NCBI GenBank assembly: GCA_018903055.1
Contig: JAHIPW010000166.1
Coordinates: forward strand, 1-13,217
DNA from: a bacterium
GTDB taxonomy: Bacteria; UBP18; UBA7526
Length of the DNA stretch: 13,217 bases
Reading direction: 5' to 3'
How positions within the stretch are numbered: position 1 is the first letter of the stretch; the number at the start of each line of letters is the position of its first letter. Positions 1 through 6,559 of the stretch are shown here, piece by piece. Under the pieces are notes generated by a model, which was given only the letters and a program-made list of their open reading frames with translations, was not told the DNA's origin and searched no databases. Both the position numbers and the translations under genes were made by a program.

Positions 1-16
1 CAAAGGGATCCCTTTG
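1..16. repeat. Perfect 16-base palindrome at left edge
   Basis: CAAAGGGATCCCTTTG equals its own reverse complement. It may continue beyond the window, because GG follows it and a matching CC could precede it. It is followed by AATCTGTGTAAATCTGTGG-type text up to the aspS ribosome binding site. It could be the hairpin end of an upstream repeat or a weak terminator for an upstream gene, but there is no clean T tract and the upstream gene is not visible. Confidence 0.5.
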
Positions 17-50
17 GGATAAAAAATCTGTGTAAATCTGTGGAGATAAG

Positions 51-1799
51 ATGAGAAGAACCCATTCCTGTGGAGAGTTGAGTAAAAAAGATGTAAGAAA
101 AGAGGTTAGCCTCTGTGGTTGGGTGCAGAAGAGAAGGGACCACGGAGGGCTCATCTTCATCGATTTGAGAGATTGGGGAGGAATTACTCAGGTGGTCTTC
201 AATTCCAAGATATCAAAAACGGCCCATACTAAAGCCCATATCCTGAGAAGTGAATATGTCTTAAGCATTCAGGGGAAGGTCGCCAAGAGACCCAAAGGGT
301 CAGAGAATAGAAATCTTCCTACGGGGGAGATTGAGGTCTTAGCCTCAAAGCTTGAGATATTGAACAAGTCCCAGACCCCGCCTTTTGAGATTGTTGATAG
401 TGTAAGGGCTTCTGAGGACCTGAGATTGAAGTATAGATATTTGGACCTGCGCAGAAAGCCCATGCAGTCTAATCTTATCTTGAGACACCGAATAGTCAAG
501 AAGATAAGGGACTTCTTGGACAAGAAGGGTTTTATAGAGATTGAGACCCCAATTTTGACCAAAAGTACCCCAGAAGGTGCCCGGGACTATTTAGTTCCTT
601 CCCGAGTGAATCCCGGCTCTTTCTTCGCCCTTCCCCAATCCCCCCAGCTATTCAAACAACTGCTCATGGTCTCTGGCTTCAGCAAATACTTCCAGATTGC
701 CAAATGTTTTCGAGACGAGGACTTGAGGGCTGATAGGCAACCGGAGTTCACCCAACTAGATCTGGAGGCCTCCTTCGTTGATGAAGAGGATATCGTAGGG
801 ATTACAGAGGAGGTGATAGTTGACCTCTTCTCAGAAGTGATGGGAGTAAGGGTTAAGAGGCCCTTCCCGCGCCTCAGTTATGGAGAGGCCAGGGAAAGCT
901 TTGGCACAGATCATCCCGATACCAGATTTGGCCTAAAACTCATCGATGTTACTGAGATTACTAAGAAATCGGACTTTAGAATATTCAAGGGGGCGGAATC
1001 TATCAAAGGAATAAGGGTTTCTGGGGGGGAGAAAGTAACTCTTAAGGAGATAAAGGAGCTGACTGAGGTTGCCCTGGTCTATGGCGCCAAAGGCCTTGCC
1101 TGGCTTAAGATTACTAAGGAAGGTGTGAAGGCCCCCATAGCAAAGTTTTTCAATAAAGGAATAACTGGCGATTTGATTAAAAGGATGGGGGCAGAAGAAG
1201 GAGACCTGTTACTATTCATTGCTGATAAAGAAAAAATAGTCCATGATGCCCTGGGCCGGATTCGCTTAGAATTAGGGAAGAAATTGGGGCTCATTCCAGA
1301 AGGGGAATATAGATTTCTGTGGGTTGTTGACTTTCCCCTCTTAGAGTTTGATGAGGAGGCGAAAAGGTTTGTTTCCGTTCACCATCCCTTCACCTCACCA
1401 AGAGAATCAGATATTCCTAAACTTCAAGAAAAGCCGGGAGAGGTCAAAGCAAGGGCCTACGATCTGGTCTTAAATGGCATAGAGATCGGAGGAGGGAGTA
1501 TCAGAATTGCCAATAGGAAATTGCAGGAGAAGATATTCCAGGCCCTGAAGATTCCCAAAAAAGAAGCACAGGAGAGATTCGGATTCTTGCTCGAAGCCTT
1601 AGAATACGGAGCCCCTCCCCATGGGGGGATCGCTTTAGGATTGGATAGACTGGTGATGATCATGGCGGGCAGGGAGACGATAAGGGATGTCATCGCCTTT
1701 CCCAAGACCCAGAGGGCAACCTCCCTCTTAACCGGATCTCCCTCCCCAGTTACTAAAGAACAGCTCAAAGAGCTTTCTCTACGGATCGAAGAGGAATAG
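51..1799 (+). CDS. aspS: Aspartyl-tRNA synthetase, probably non-discriminating (Asp/Asn)
   Basis: This cytoplasmic class II synthetase charges tRNA-Asp with aspartate. At 582 residues it has the usual bacterial length. An N-terminal OB-fold anticodon-binding domain (about residues 15-100) carries [11 protein letters not shown]. The catalytic core includes motif 2, [20 protein letters not shown], from residue 220, and motif 3, GIALGLDRL, near residue 526. The bacteria-specific GAD insertion lies at roughly 285-420. A GGAG ribosome binding site at 42-45 sits five bases before the ATG. His31 and Gly83 match residues which, from memory of mutagenesis of the Pseudomonas aeruginosa enzyme, go with the non-discriminating type that also aspartylates tRNA-Asn. 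In that case a GatCAB amidotransferase should exist elsewhere in the genome. The family call is very secure; the specificity is inferred. A repeat-filled spacer follows, so it is probably a separate transcription unit from the next gene. Confidence 0.97.
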   Translation: MRRTHSCGELSKKDVRKEVSLCGWVQKRRDHGGLIFIDLRDWGGITQVVFNSKISKTAHTKAHILRSEYVLSIQGKVAKRPKGSENRNLPTGEIEVLASKLEILNKSQTPPFEIVDSVRASEDLRLKYRYLDLRRKPMQSNLILRHRIVKKIRDFLDKKGFIEIETPILTKSTPEGARDYLVPSRVNPGSFFALPQSPQLFKQLLMVSGFSKYFQIAKCFRDEDLRADRQPEFTQLDLEASFVDEEDIVGITEEVIVDLFSEVMGVRVKRPFPRLSYGEARESFGTDHPDTRFGLKLIDVTEITKKSDFRIFKGAESIKGIRVSGGEKVTLKEIKELTEVALVYGAKGLAWLKITKEGVKAPIAKFFNKGITGDLIKRMGAEEGDLLLFIADKEKIVHDALGRIRLELGKKLGLIPEGEYRFLWVVDFPLLEFDEEAKRFVSVHHPFTSPRESDIPKLQEKPGEVKARAYDLVLNGIEIGGGSIRIANRKLQEKIFQALKIPKKEAQERFGFLLEALEYGAPPHGGIALGLDRLVMIMAGRETIRDVIAFPKTQRATSLLTGSPSPVTKEQLKELSLRIEEE

Positions 1800-1850
1800 T
1801 ACTATTTTGAAAATTCCCAATTTCCAAATTACAAACAAGATGAAAAGCAT

Positions 1851-1980
1851 ATCAGGGTATCAGCAGATCAGTGGGTAGAGCATCAGGGTACCAGAATATC
1901 AGGCTTGAATAGCTTTTTCCTGGTATCCTGATAATCTGATATCCTTCCTACTGGTATCCTGATGTCCTGATGCGCTGATT
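1851..1980. repeat. ATCAGG-type degenerate inverted repeat cluster
   Basis: The left half contains repeated atcagggtatcag, cagatcag, catcagggtaccag and atatcagg words. After a short AT-rich centre (ttgaatagcttttt), the right half carries the opposite-strand words cctggtatcctgat, ctgatatcc, ctggtatcctgat and cctgatgcgctgat. The two halves could fold into a long imperfect hairpin. No gene is supported. It looks like a degenerate mobile or expanded repeat; its role is unknown. Confidence 0.7.
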
Positions 1981-2039
1981 TCTGTTTTGGTCATTAGTGC
2001 TTGTAATTTAGACTTGTTTACGGGGAGAAATAATATGAG

Positions 2040-2165
2040 CCCCGTTAGAGATAAAAAGTATATTAGATAAAGACAATTCCAAAAATGAGGAGAATAAAGT
2101 GATGCAAATGGAACTAATAAATAATGACTACGCCCCGACAAGAGTCGGGGCTATCTCTAACGGGG
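2040..2165. repeat. 14-base inverted repeat enclosing start region and inner hairpin
   Basis: CCCCGTTAGAGATA at 2040-2053 is exactly complementary to TATCTCTAACGGGG at 2152-2165. Within it, GCCCCGAC (2132-2139), a four-base loop and GTCGGGGC (2144-2151) form a perfect 8-base stem. A third element, ACGGGG at 2020-2025, could pair instead with CCCCGT at 2040-2045. The ribosome binding site and start codon of the LysM lipoprotein fall in the large loop, and the inner hairpin is translated if the 2102 start is used. It could be an inserted palindromic element or a regulatory fold. Confidence 0.7.
2087..2092 (+). promoter_or_regulatory. Ribosome binding site for LysM lipoprotein gene
   Basis: GAGGAG lies nine bases before ATG 2102 and six before GTG 2099. 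It favours these starts over the in-frame GTG at 2165, which has no comparable site, although the GTG would give a more typical signal peptide. Confidence 0.65.
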
Positions 2166-2857
2166 TGAGAAAGATTTTGATTGTGAATTTGATTATTATA
2201 TCCTCAATTGTTCTTGTCTCTGGCTGCGGACCAAAGAGACCATTACAGGAGATTGTAGATGCCAGGATCGCTATTCAGAAAGCCAAAGAGGCTGGGGCCA
2301 GAGAATATGCCCCGAAGAGGTTAGAGAACGCCCAAAAGTATCTCACCCGCGCCTTGGAAGCGAAGAGAAAGAAGGAGGCGGAGGAGTTGGCCCGGGAGGC
2401 AGAGGTGGATGCCCGGATAGCAGAGTCTGTAGCCAGGAGAAAAAAGGAAGAAGAGAAAAGCCGAGCGGAAGAGGTCTTAAAAGCGAAAAGACTCGCCCGC
2501 CAGGAGGCAGAGGAAACAATTACCAGGGCTCAAGAGGCGATCAGCAAGGCTGAGAAAGAGAATAAAGAGGTTGGGGTAGCGAAAGATAAGTTAGAAAAAG
2601 CAAGAGAAGCTCTTGAAAAAGAAAGATTCGCGGAGGCGAAGAAAATTGCCCGAGAGGCAAAGGAATTGGCCCTGAAGGCAGGAGCAAAACTGCCCGACTA
2701 CCATAAAGTAAAGAAAGGCGAGACATTGAAGATTATTGCTAAGGAAGTCTATAGAGATCCAGAGAAGTGGATCCTGATTTATGAAGCAAATAGGGATAAG
2801 ATTAGGAATGCCAATATCATTCATCCTGGCCAAATCCTTTCTATTCCCAAGGAGTAA
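2102..2857 (+). CDS. LysM-domain lipoprotein with DUF4398-like coiled-coil region
   Basis: A predicted exported lipoprotein of about 251 residues. A hydrophobic stretch (KILIVNLIIISSIVLVSGC) ends in a lipobox, with the lipidated cysteine near residue 42. The next part (GPKRPLQEIVDARIAIQKAK, then AGAREYAP) resembles DUF4398. A highly charged Ala/Glu/Lys/Arg helix, probably coiled coil, runs to about residue 190. A C-terminal LysM domain (about 200-251, YHKVKKGETLKIIAKEVY to HPGQILSIPKE) should bind peptidoglycan. The likely role is an envelope spacer or anchor between a membrane and the wall. The start is uncertain: the ribosome binding site supports 2099/2102, giving a leader of about 22 extra residues partly encoded by a palindromic repeat, whereas GTG 2165 would give a normal 20-residue signal peptide. 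Its place before pgpH, where phoH often sits, is unusual. Confidence 0.85.
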   Translation: MQMELINNDYAPTRVGAISNGVRKILIVNLIIISSIVLVSGCGPKRPLQEIVDARIAIQKAKEAGAREYAPKRLENAQKYLTRALEAKRKKEAEELAREAEVDARIAESVARRKKEEEKSRAEEVLKAKRLARQEAEETITRAQEAISKAEKENKEVGVAKDKLEKAREALEKERFAEAKKIAREAKELALKAGAKLPDYHKVKKGETLKIIAKEVYRDPEKWILIYEANRDKIRNANIIHPGQILSIPKE

Positions 2858-2931
2858 ACGCAGAGACGCTGAAAAGGCAGAGACGCAGAGAAGTTTTCGG
2901 CGCTTCCTATAAGTTCTGCGCTTCGGCGACT
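2858..2931. repeat. CGCAGAGACGC-type repeat text between genes
   Basis: Immediately after the lipoprotein stop codon, acgcagagacgctgaaaagg is followed by cagagacgcagag, then cggcgcttcc and gcgcttcggcg, which share the words CGGCG and GCGCTTC. This degenerate text fills the gap up to the ribosome binding site of the next gene. No gene or clear terminator is visible. Confidence 0.6.
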
Positions 2932-2942
2932 AAGGAGTGAAA

Positions 2943-5144
2943 ATGGAAGAGAGAAAAAACCTACCGACAAGATGGTTGCTTGCTTTGGGATTATTCCTCA
3001 TTTTAGCTCTCATCTCTTCACCCCTCCTCACTATCCCCAGACCAAAACTGAAGATAGGGGATATTGCTCCTAGAGATATTAAAGCTCCCCAAGAGTTATC
3101 CGTAATCCATAAGGGAATTACTCTCAAAAGGCAGGAAGAGGAGGCAAGTAAGGTAAGACCGGTCTACGACTTTAATACCAGATTGATTGAGGAACTAAAA
3201 AGTAAAGTAAGCCTCATCTTTGAGGGGGTGAAGAGGGTAAGAGGAGAAGAACTATCCTTAGAAGAGAAGTCTGCCCTTTTGGATGAGGAATTAGCCATTA
3301 AACTCTCTGAGAAGACACGCATCACCTTATTAAGTTATTCTAAACCGGATAGATTAAAAAACCAGATAATAGCCCTCCTCCAGACCATAATTCAGGAGAA
3401 AATTGTTGATAATTCCGAGCTTTTTGCCACCAAGATTAAGGGAGGAATCGAGGTAAGAACGAGCGAAGGGAAAGAAATCCTTCTATTGAAGAAAGAAGGA
3501 ATATATACCCCATCTGAGGCAAAGAGACTATTGGAAGCCCGTTGTCAGGAGCTCTTTCCTGATAATCGTTTTCTACGTAACGCAGGTTATGAGGTAGCAG
3601 GCAAGCTCCTTATCCCGAACTTCAGATATGATGATAAAGCGACCAGGGAAAAACAAAGAAAGGCCAGGGAGAGTATACCACCTGTAATCTCTCTATTCAA
3701 GAAAGGACAGATAATTGTAGAGGAAGGAAAACTTATTACTGAGGATCAGCTCCTGGCCCTGGAAACCCTGTGGCAAACAACTACCAAGAGGACCTTTCCC
3801 ATTATTATAGGGAGGGCTTTGATTATTCTTGTCCTTATGGCAGGAATTGGTTTCTACCTTCGTCGCTACCAAGCCGGGGTTTTAAAAAATAATGTCCTTC
3901 TTTCTGTTCTGGGACTCATCGTTATCCTTATGCTTCTTTTGACCAAGGCCTTAACCTTTACGGACTTAAGTGGCTACTTTATTCCGGTGGCCTTTGCCAC
4001 CATATTAATTGCCGTCATCCTTGGGGGGAGATTGGCCATAATGACCGGGGTTGCCCTGGCCATCCTGGTCGGCCTTCTCACTGGAAATAGACTTCCCTTT
4101 GTGATCGTGGCCCTGGCAGGAGGAACAACCGGGGCCTACGCTGTACGTTGGTTGAAGCATAGAACCGATTTCTTGAGAGCGGGGGCATTGATCGCTTTAA
4201 CTAACTGCTTGCTCATCCTGGCTTTCATTCTGCTCGGAATAGAACCAGAACTAAAATCCTTGTGGTGGGGATTGGGCAATGGGTTTGCCTCTTCTCTTCT
4301 CGCCTTTGCTCTCCTTCCCGTATTTGAACATGGCTTCAAGGTCACTACAGATATAAGATTACTCGAACTCTCCAACCTCAATCAACCGATCCTAAAGAGG
4401 TTAGCCATCCAGGCTCCCGGGACCTACCATCACTCCATCATTGTAGGTAACTTAGCAGAGGGAGCAGCAGAGGCAGCGGGGGCCAATCCTCTCTTGGCAA
4501 GAGTGGCTTCCTATTACCACGATATCGGGAAGATAAAAAATAGTGACTACTTCATTGAGAATCGCATCGGTACTTCTAGTGAGTATAAGAAACTGGTTCC
4601 CAGATTGAGTTCCCAGATTATTATCTCCCATGTTAAGGAAGGGGTGGAGATCGCCCGGGATCATAGACTGACCCCCCGGATCATAAACATCATCGCCCAG
4701 CACCATGGGACGAGCCTCATCTCTCAGTTCTATCGCAAAGCACTGAAGATAGAAGAGGAAGGCGTGGAAGAAGAGGATTACAGATATCCCGGACCCAGAC
4801 CAAGGAGTAAGGAGGCGGCCATCGTTATGCTCGCGGATAGTGTGGAGGCTGCCTCACGCGCCTTTACCAAGCCCTCTCCAGAGGAGATTGGAGACTTGGT
4901 GAGAGAGATTATCAATGAAAAGTTCACTGATTCTCAGCTCGATGAATCTCCTTTGACCCTAAGCGACTTAAAGAAGATCGTGGAGATTTTTAGCCATACG
5001 CTGAGTGGAATAACCCATGGGAGGATCGATTATCCCCTGACAAAGAGGATTAAGAGAAGGTATGGAAATACTGGTAAAGAGCATAATAAAAGGAAAAGGC
5101 TTCAAGCCCTCTTTGGTAAGAAGGGTGGCGAAAAAAGCACTTAA
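2943..5144 (+). CDS. pgpH: 7TM-HD family phosphohydrolase (PgpH/YqfF type)
   Basis: A membrane-bound HD phosphohydrolase; characterised relatives (Listeria PgpH) hydrolyse cyclic-di-AMP to pApA. At 733 residues it has the family architecture. One N-terminal membrane segment (about 12-32) is followed by an extracytoplasmic 7TMR-HDED domain to about 280. A block of membrane helices (about 285-470) precedes the cytoplasmic HD domain (about 490-670), with H496/H497 in GTYHHSIIVGN, the HD pair H526-D527 in YYHDIGKIKNSDYF, IAQHHGT, and the late aspartate in MLADSVEAASRAF. I chose ATG 2943 because AAGGAG (2932-2937) sits five bases upstream; the in-frame GTG 2937 overlaps that site. The final 27 residues, basic and low in complexity, overlap the start of ybeY by 83 bases. 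Substrate is inferred from family; no cyclic-di-AMP synthase is in view. Confidence 0.93.
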   Translation: MEERKNLPTRWLLALGLFLILALISSPLLTIPRPKLKIGDIAPRDIKAPQELSVIHKGITLKRQEEEASKVRPVYDFNTRLIEELKSKVSLIFEGVKRVRGEELSLEEKSALLDEELAIKLSEKTRITLLSYSKPDRLKNQIIALLQTIIQEKIVDNSELFATKIKGGIEVRTSEGKEILLLKKEGIYTPSEAKRLLEARCQELFPDNRFLRNAGYEVAGKLLIPNFRYDDKATREKQRKARESIPPVISLFKKGQIIVEEGKLITEDQLLALETLWQTTTKRTFPIIIGRALIILVLMAGIGFYLRRYQAGVLKNNVLLSVLGLIVILMLLLTKALTFTDLSGYFIPVAFATILIAVILGGRLAIMTGVALAILVGLLTGNRLPFVIVALAGGTTGAYAVRWLKHRTDFLRAGALIALTNCLLILAFILLGIEPELKSLWWGLGNGFASSLLAFALLPVFEHGFKVTTDIRLLELSNLNQPILKRLAIQAPGTYHHSIIVGNLAEGAAEAAGANPLLARVASYYHDIGKIKNSDYFIENRIGTSSEYKKLVPRLSSQIIISHVKEGVEIARDHRLTPRIINIIAQHHGTSLISQFYRKALKIEEEGVEEEDYRYPGPRPRSKEAAIVMLADSVEAASRAFTKPSPEEIGDLVREIINEKFTDSQLDESPLTLSDLKKIVEIFSHTLSGITHGRIDYPLTKRIKRRYGNTGKEHNKRKRLQALFGKKGGEKST

Positions 5145-5547
5145 GGCTGCCCGCCCCGCTCGCTCCGCGAGGCGGAGTCGGGCCGGGGAGGGCTACAGAG
5201 AAGTACAGGTGAGCATCCTTTTCTGTAGCGACCCCTATATTAAGAGACTGAATAAAGAGTATCGAGAAGTGAATGCTCCTACAGATGTCTTAGCCTTCTC
5301 TATGCATGGGGGTAGATTTCCTAAGGTTCATCCCGAAATCTTGGGGGACGTGGTTATTTCCCTGGAGACTGCCTCTCGCCAGGCAAAGAGATTTCGACAC
5401 TCCTTAGATGAAGAGATAGTCCTCTTAGTGGTCCACGGCATTCTTCACCTCTTAGGCTATGACCATCTAAAGAATAAAGACAAAGAACTTATGCGCCGAA
5501 AAGAAAAACAAATCCTAAGAGTAATCAGTAGAAGAGTAGGAAAGTGA
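5062..5547 (+). CDS. ybeY: Endoribonuclease / rRNA maturation factor YbeY with in-frame palindromic insert
   Basis: A cytoplasmic metal-dependent RNase involved in 16S rRNA 3'-end maturation and ribosome quality control. The 161 residues contain the signature REVNAPTDVLAFSM and the zinc site HGILHLLGYDH, with H125, H129 and H135. The start overlaps the end of pgpH by 83 bases; MEILVK is a typical family N-terminus, though the nearest purine-rich site (GAGAAGG, 5054-5060) is very close to the ATG. Residues 29-44 (ARP/ARS/ARR-rich, with RAGEG) do not look like the family and are encoded by a GC-rich near-palindrome; the family sequence resumes at YREVQVSILF. The insert falls in a region before the conserved beta strand that varies in length, so the enzyme is probably still active. 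The last codons are part of GGAAAGTGAG-type repeat text, so the C-terminus may also have been altered. Confidence 0.95.
   Translation: MEILVKSIIKGKGFKPSLVRRVAKKALKAARPARSARRSRAGEGYREVQVSILFCSDPYIKRLNKEYREVNAPTDVLAFSMHGGRFPKVHPEILGDVVISLETASRQAKRFRHSLDEEIVLLVVHGILHLLGYDHLKNKDKELMRRKEKQILRVISRRVGK
5146..5193. repeat. 48-base near-palindrome inserted in frame within ybeY
   Basis: The core CTCCGC (5163-5168), GAG, GCGGAG (5172-5177) is a perfect stem. It extends outward imperfectly through CGCCCCGC on the left and CGGGCCGGGGAGGGC on the right, to about 5149-5193. It is much more GC-rich than its flanks. It begins directly after the pgpH stop codon (5142-5144) and its length is a multiple of three, so neither overlapping gene is broken. 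It adds about 16 residues to YbeY. Confidence 0.75.
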
Positions 5548-5577
5548 GAAAGTGAGCAGGTGGGAAAGTGGGAAAGT
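5539..5577 (+). repeat. GGAAAGTG short tandem-like repeats at the ybeY end
   Basis: Four near-copies of GAAAGTG/GGGAAAGT occur between 5539 and 5577. The first supplies the last codons and stop (TGA 5545-5547) of ybeY. The spacing is irregular, so this is degenerate repeat text rather than a strict tandem array. Confidence 0.55.
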
Positions 5578-5593
5578 AAAATCAATGTAAAGT

Positions 5594-5616
5594 GCCTGCC
5601 TGTCGGCAGACAGGCA
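5594..5616. repeat. Hairpin repeat, CTGTCTGCCG family, copy 1 (inverted)
   Basis: TGCCTGTC (5597-5604), loop GGCA and GACAGGCA (5609-5616) form a perfect 8-base stem. Read on the - strand it gives GCCTGTCTGCCG followed by ACAGGCAGGC, matching copy 2 at 6461-6482 in 20 of 22 positions. It lies in the 160-base ybeY-dgkA spacer. Confidence 0.8.
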
Positions 5617-5639
5617 AAATTAGCAATGCAAAGTTAGCA

Positions 5640-5690
5640 ATTATCTGTAATCTGTGCTCATCCGTAATAAATCCGTGACAATCCGTGTCC
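5640..5690. repeat. ATCTGTG/ATCCGTG phrase repeats before dgkA-PAP2
   Basis: The words atctgtaatctgtgctc, atccgtaataa, atccgtgac and atccgtgtc follow one another. The same kind of text precedes aspS (26-43), and in inverse orientation precedes the first CorC-like gene (6526-6540, gattacacagatt). No gene is supported. Confidence 0.6.
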
Positions 5691-5707
5691 GAACGCAGTG
5701 AGGAAGA

Positions 5708-6430
5708 ATGAAGCCCAGAAGTTTTCTGGAGAGTTTTAATAGCGCGGTAGAGGGAATCATCTACGTTCTGAAGACCCAGAGGAATATGCGCATTCACTTC
5801 CTCGTTGCCATAATTATCTTAGTGGGTAGCCTCTTCCTCCGTCCTCGCCTCAGTCCCGTAGAACTTATGATCCTCTCCTTTACCATCGCCTTGGTCTTGA
5901 TCACTGAGATGCTCAATACCGCAGTAGAGAAGACCATCGACCTCATGAATGATACCTACCATCCTTTAGCGCGCATCGCAAAGGACATCACTGCGGGAAC
6001 AGTCTTAATCGTCTCTGTGATAGCCATCGTAGTGGGCTATCTCATCCTCTTCCGGCGCTATTTAGCTCCGGGAATAGAGAGTGCTATGACAAGCGTCAAA
6101 GCCTCTAGTGCCCATATCACCTTTGTCAGCCTCATGGTAGTAATCTTAGTAGTAATCCTCTTTAAGGCCCTGGCTGCCAGATCCAGTAGTTTCATGTTGA
6201 GCGGGGGAATGCCTTCCCTCCATAGTGCTTTAGCTGGCGCCATCTGGATGATTTTAGCCCTCGTTAGTGGCAATCCTATTGTCATTGTCCTGGCCTTCAT
6301 CCTGGCCCTCTTCGTCGCCCAGTCAAGAATTGCCAAGGGTATCCATTCTTTAAAAGAGGTAGTCTTTGGTGCCCTTCTCGGAATATTGACTGCTCTCTTA
6401 ATCTTCCAACTCTTTAGGAAAATAATTTGA
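5708..6430 (+). CDS. DgkA-type lipid kinase fused to PAP2-like phosphatase domain
   Basis: A 240-residue membrane protein joining two opposing activities. Residues about 1-115 match the DgkA/undecaprenol kinase family: a phosphotransferase core with E67, N70, E74 and D78 in TEMLNTAVEKTIDL, then HPLARIAKDITAGTVL, and three hydrophobic helices. Residues about 135-240 resemble PAP2 lipid phosphatases: GGMPSLHSA (169-172 for the PSGH-like motif) and SRIAKGIHSLKEVVFG, with S206, R207, H213 and E217. Together these could phosphorylate and dephosphorylate a polyprenol or diacylglycerol carrier. Oddities: Q24 in TQRNMRIH stands where E. coli DgkA has Glu28; PAP2 motif 3 ends in Glu instead of Asp; motif 1 (K-x6-RP) is not intact. 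Either half may therefore have altered activity. AGGAAG lies just before ATG 5708. Its position after ybeY matches the common ybeY-dgkA order. The fusion call is secure; the substrate is inferred. Confidence 0.9.
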   Translation: MKPRSFLESFNSAVEGIIYVLKTQRNMRIHFLVAIIILVGSLFLRPRLSPVELMILSFTIALVLITEMLNTAVEKTIDLMNDTYHPLARIAKDITAGTVLIVSVIAIVVGYLILFRRYLAPGIESAMTSVKASSAHITFVSLMVVILVVILFKALAARSSSFMLSGGMPSLHSALAGAIWMILALVSGNPIVIVLAFILALFVAQSRIAKGIHSLKEVVFGALLGILTALLIFQLFRKII

Positions 6431-6433
6431 AGT

Positions 6434-6540
6434 ATCGGATTGAAAATCCGATGCTTGATTACCTGTCTGCCGCCAGGCAGGCAGCGATTTCCGCCAGAGG
6501 CGGATCAGCCTCAGGCTGAAAAATTTAGATTACACAGATT
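6434..6540. repeat. Cluster of four consecutive hairpins plus inverse ATCTGTG phrase
   Basis: ATCGGATT/AATCCGAT (6434-6452, loop gaa), CCTGTCTG/CAGGCAGG (6462-6481), TCCGCC/GGCGGA (6490-6504, loop aga) and TCAGCCT/AGGCTGA (6505-6519, one-base loop) follow one another in the dgkA-corC spacer. AGATTACACAGATT text comes next. The first hairpin starts three bases after the dgkA-PAP2 stop codon but has no T tract, so it is not a standard terminator. Confidence 0.8.
6461..6482. repeat. Hairpin repeat, CTGTCTGCCG family, copy 2
   Basis: ACCTGTCTGCCG followed by CCAGGCAGGC. It agrees with the reverse complement of copy 1 (5594-5615) at 20 of 22 positions and shares both arms with copy 3 (8912-8943). 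It is the second hairpin of the cluster downstream of the dgkA-PAP2 gene. Confidence 0.8.
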
Positions 6541-6559
6541 CCAAGCGAACGAGGATATC

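Larger units (their letters stand above)
1800..2098. other. Spacer of about 300 bases filled with degenerate repeats
   Basis: No convincing gene lies here. It begins with AT-rich text (ttcccaatttccaaattac), continues into an ATCAGG/CCTGAT block (about 1851-1980), then a segment resembling the inverse of the opening text (gcttgtaatttagacttg), and ends with an ACGGGG/CCCCGT hairpin and the ribosome binding site of the LysM lipoprotein gene. A promoter for the downstream run of genes should lie here, but I see no good -35/-10 pair; TTTAGA (2007-2012) with TAATAT (2031-2036) is only a poor candidate. Confidence 0.6.

Noticed and set aside
1899-2141. 80-codon open frame on the - strand in the aspS-lipoprotein spacer
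   Set aside because: It is made of repeat text, has no recognisable domain, and overlaps the leader of the lipoprotein gene.
2937-2942. GTG 2937 as pgpH start
   Set aside because: The GTG overlaps the AAGGAG ribosome binding site, which is correctly spaced for ATG 2943.
6434-6460. Intrinsic terminator after dgkA-PAP2
   Set aside because: The stem is good but the following bases (gcttgattac) are not a T tract, and the downstream gene seems to be in the same run.
6440-6559. Upstream ATG adding 40 residues to the first CNNM protein
   Set aside because: The extra residues are encoded by the hairpin cluster and do not resemble the family; TTG 6560 has GAGGA upstream and gives the normal hydrophobic N-terminus.
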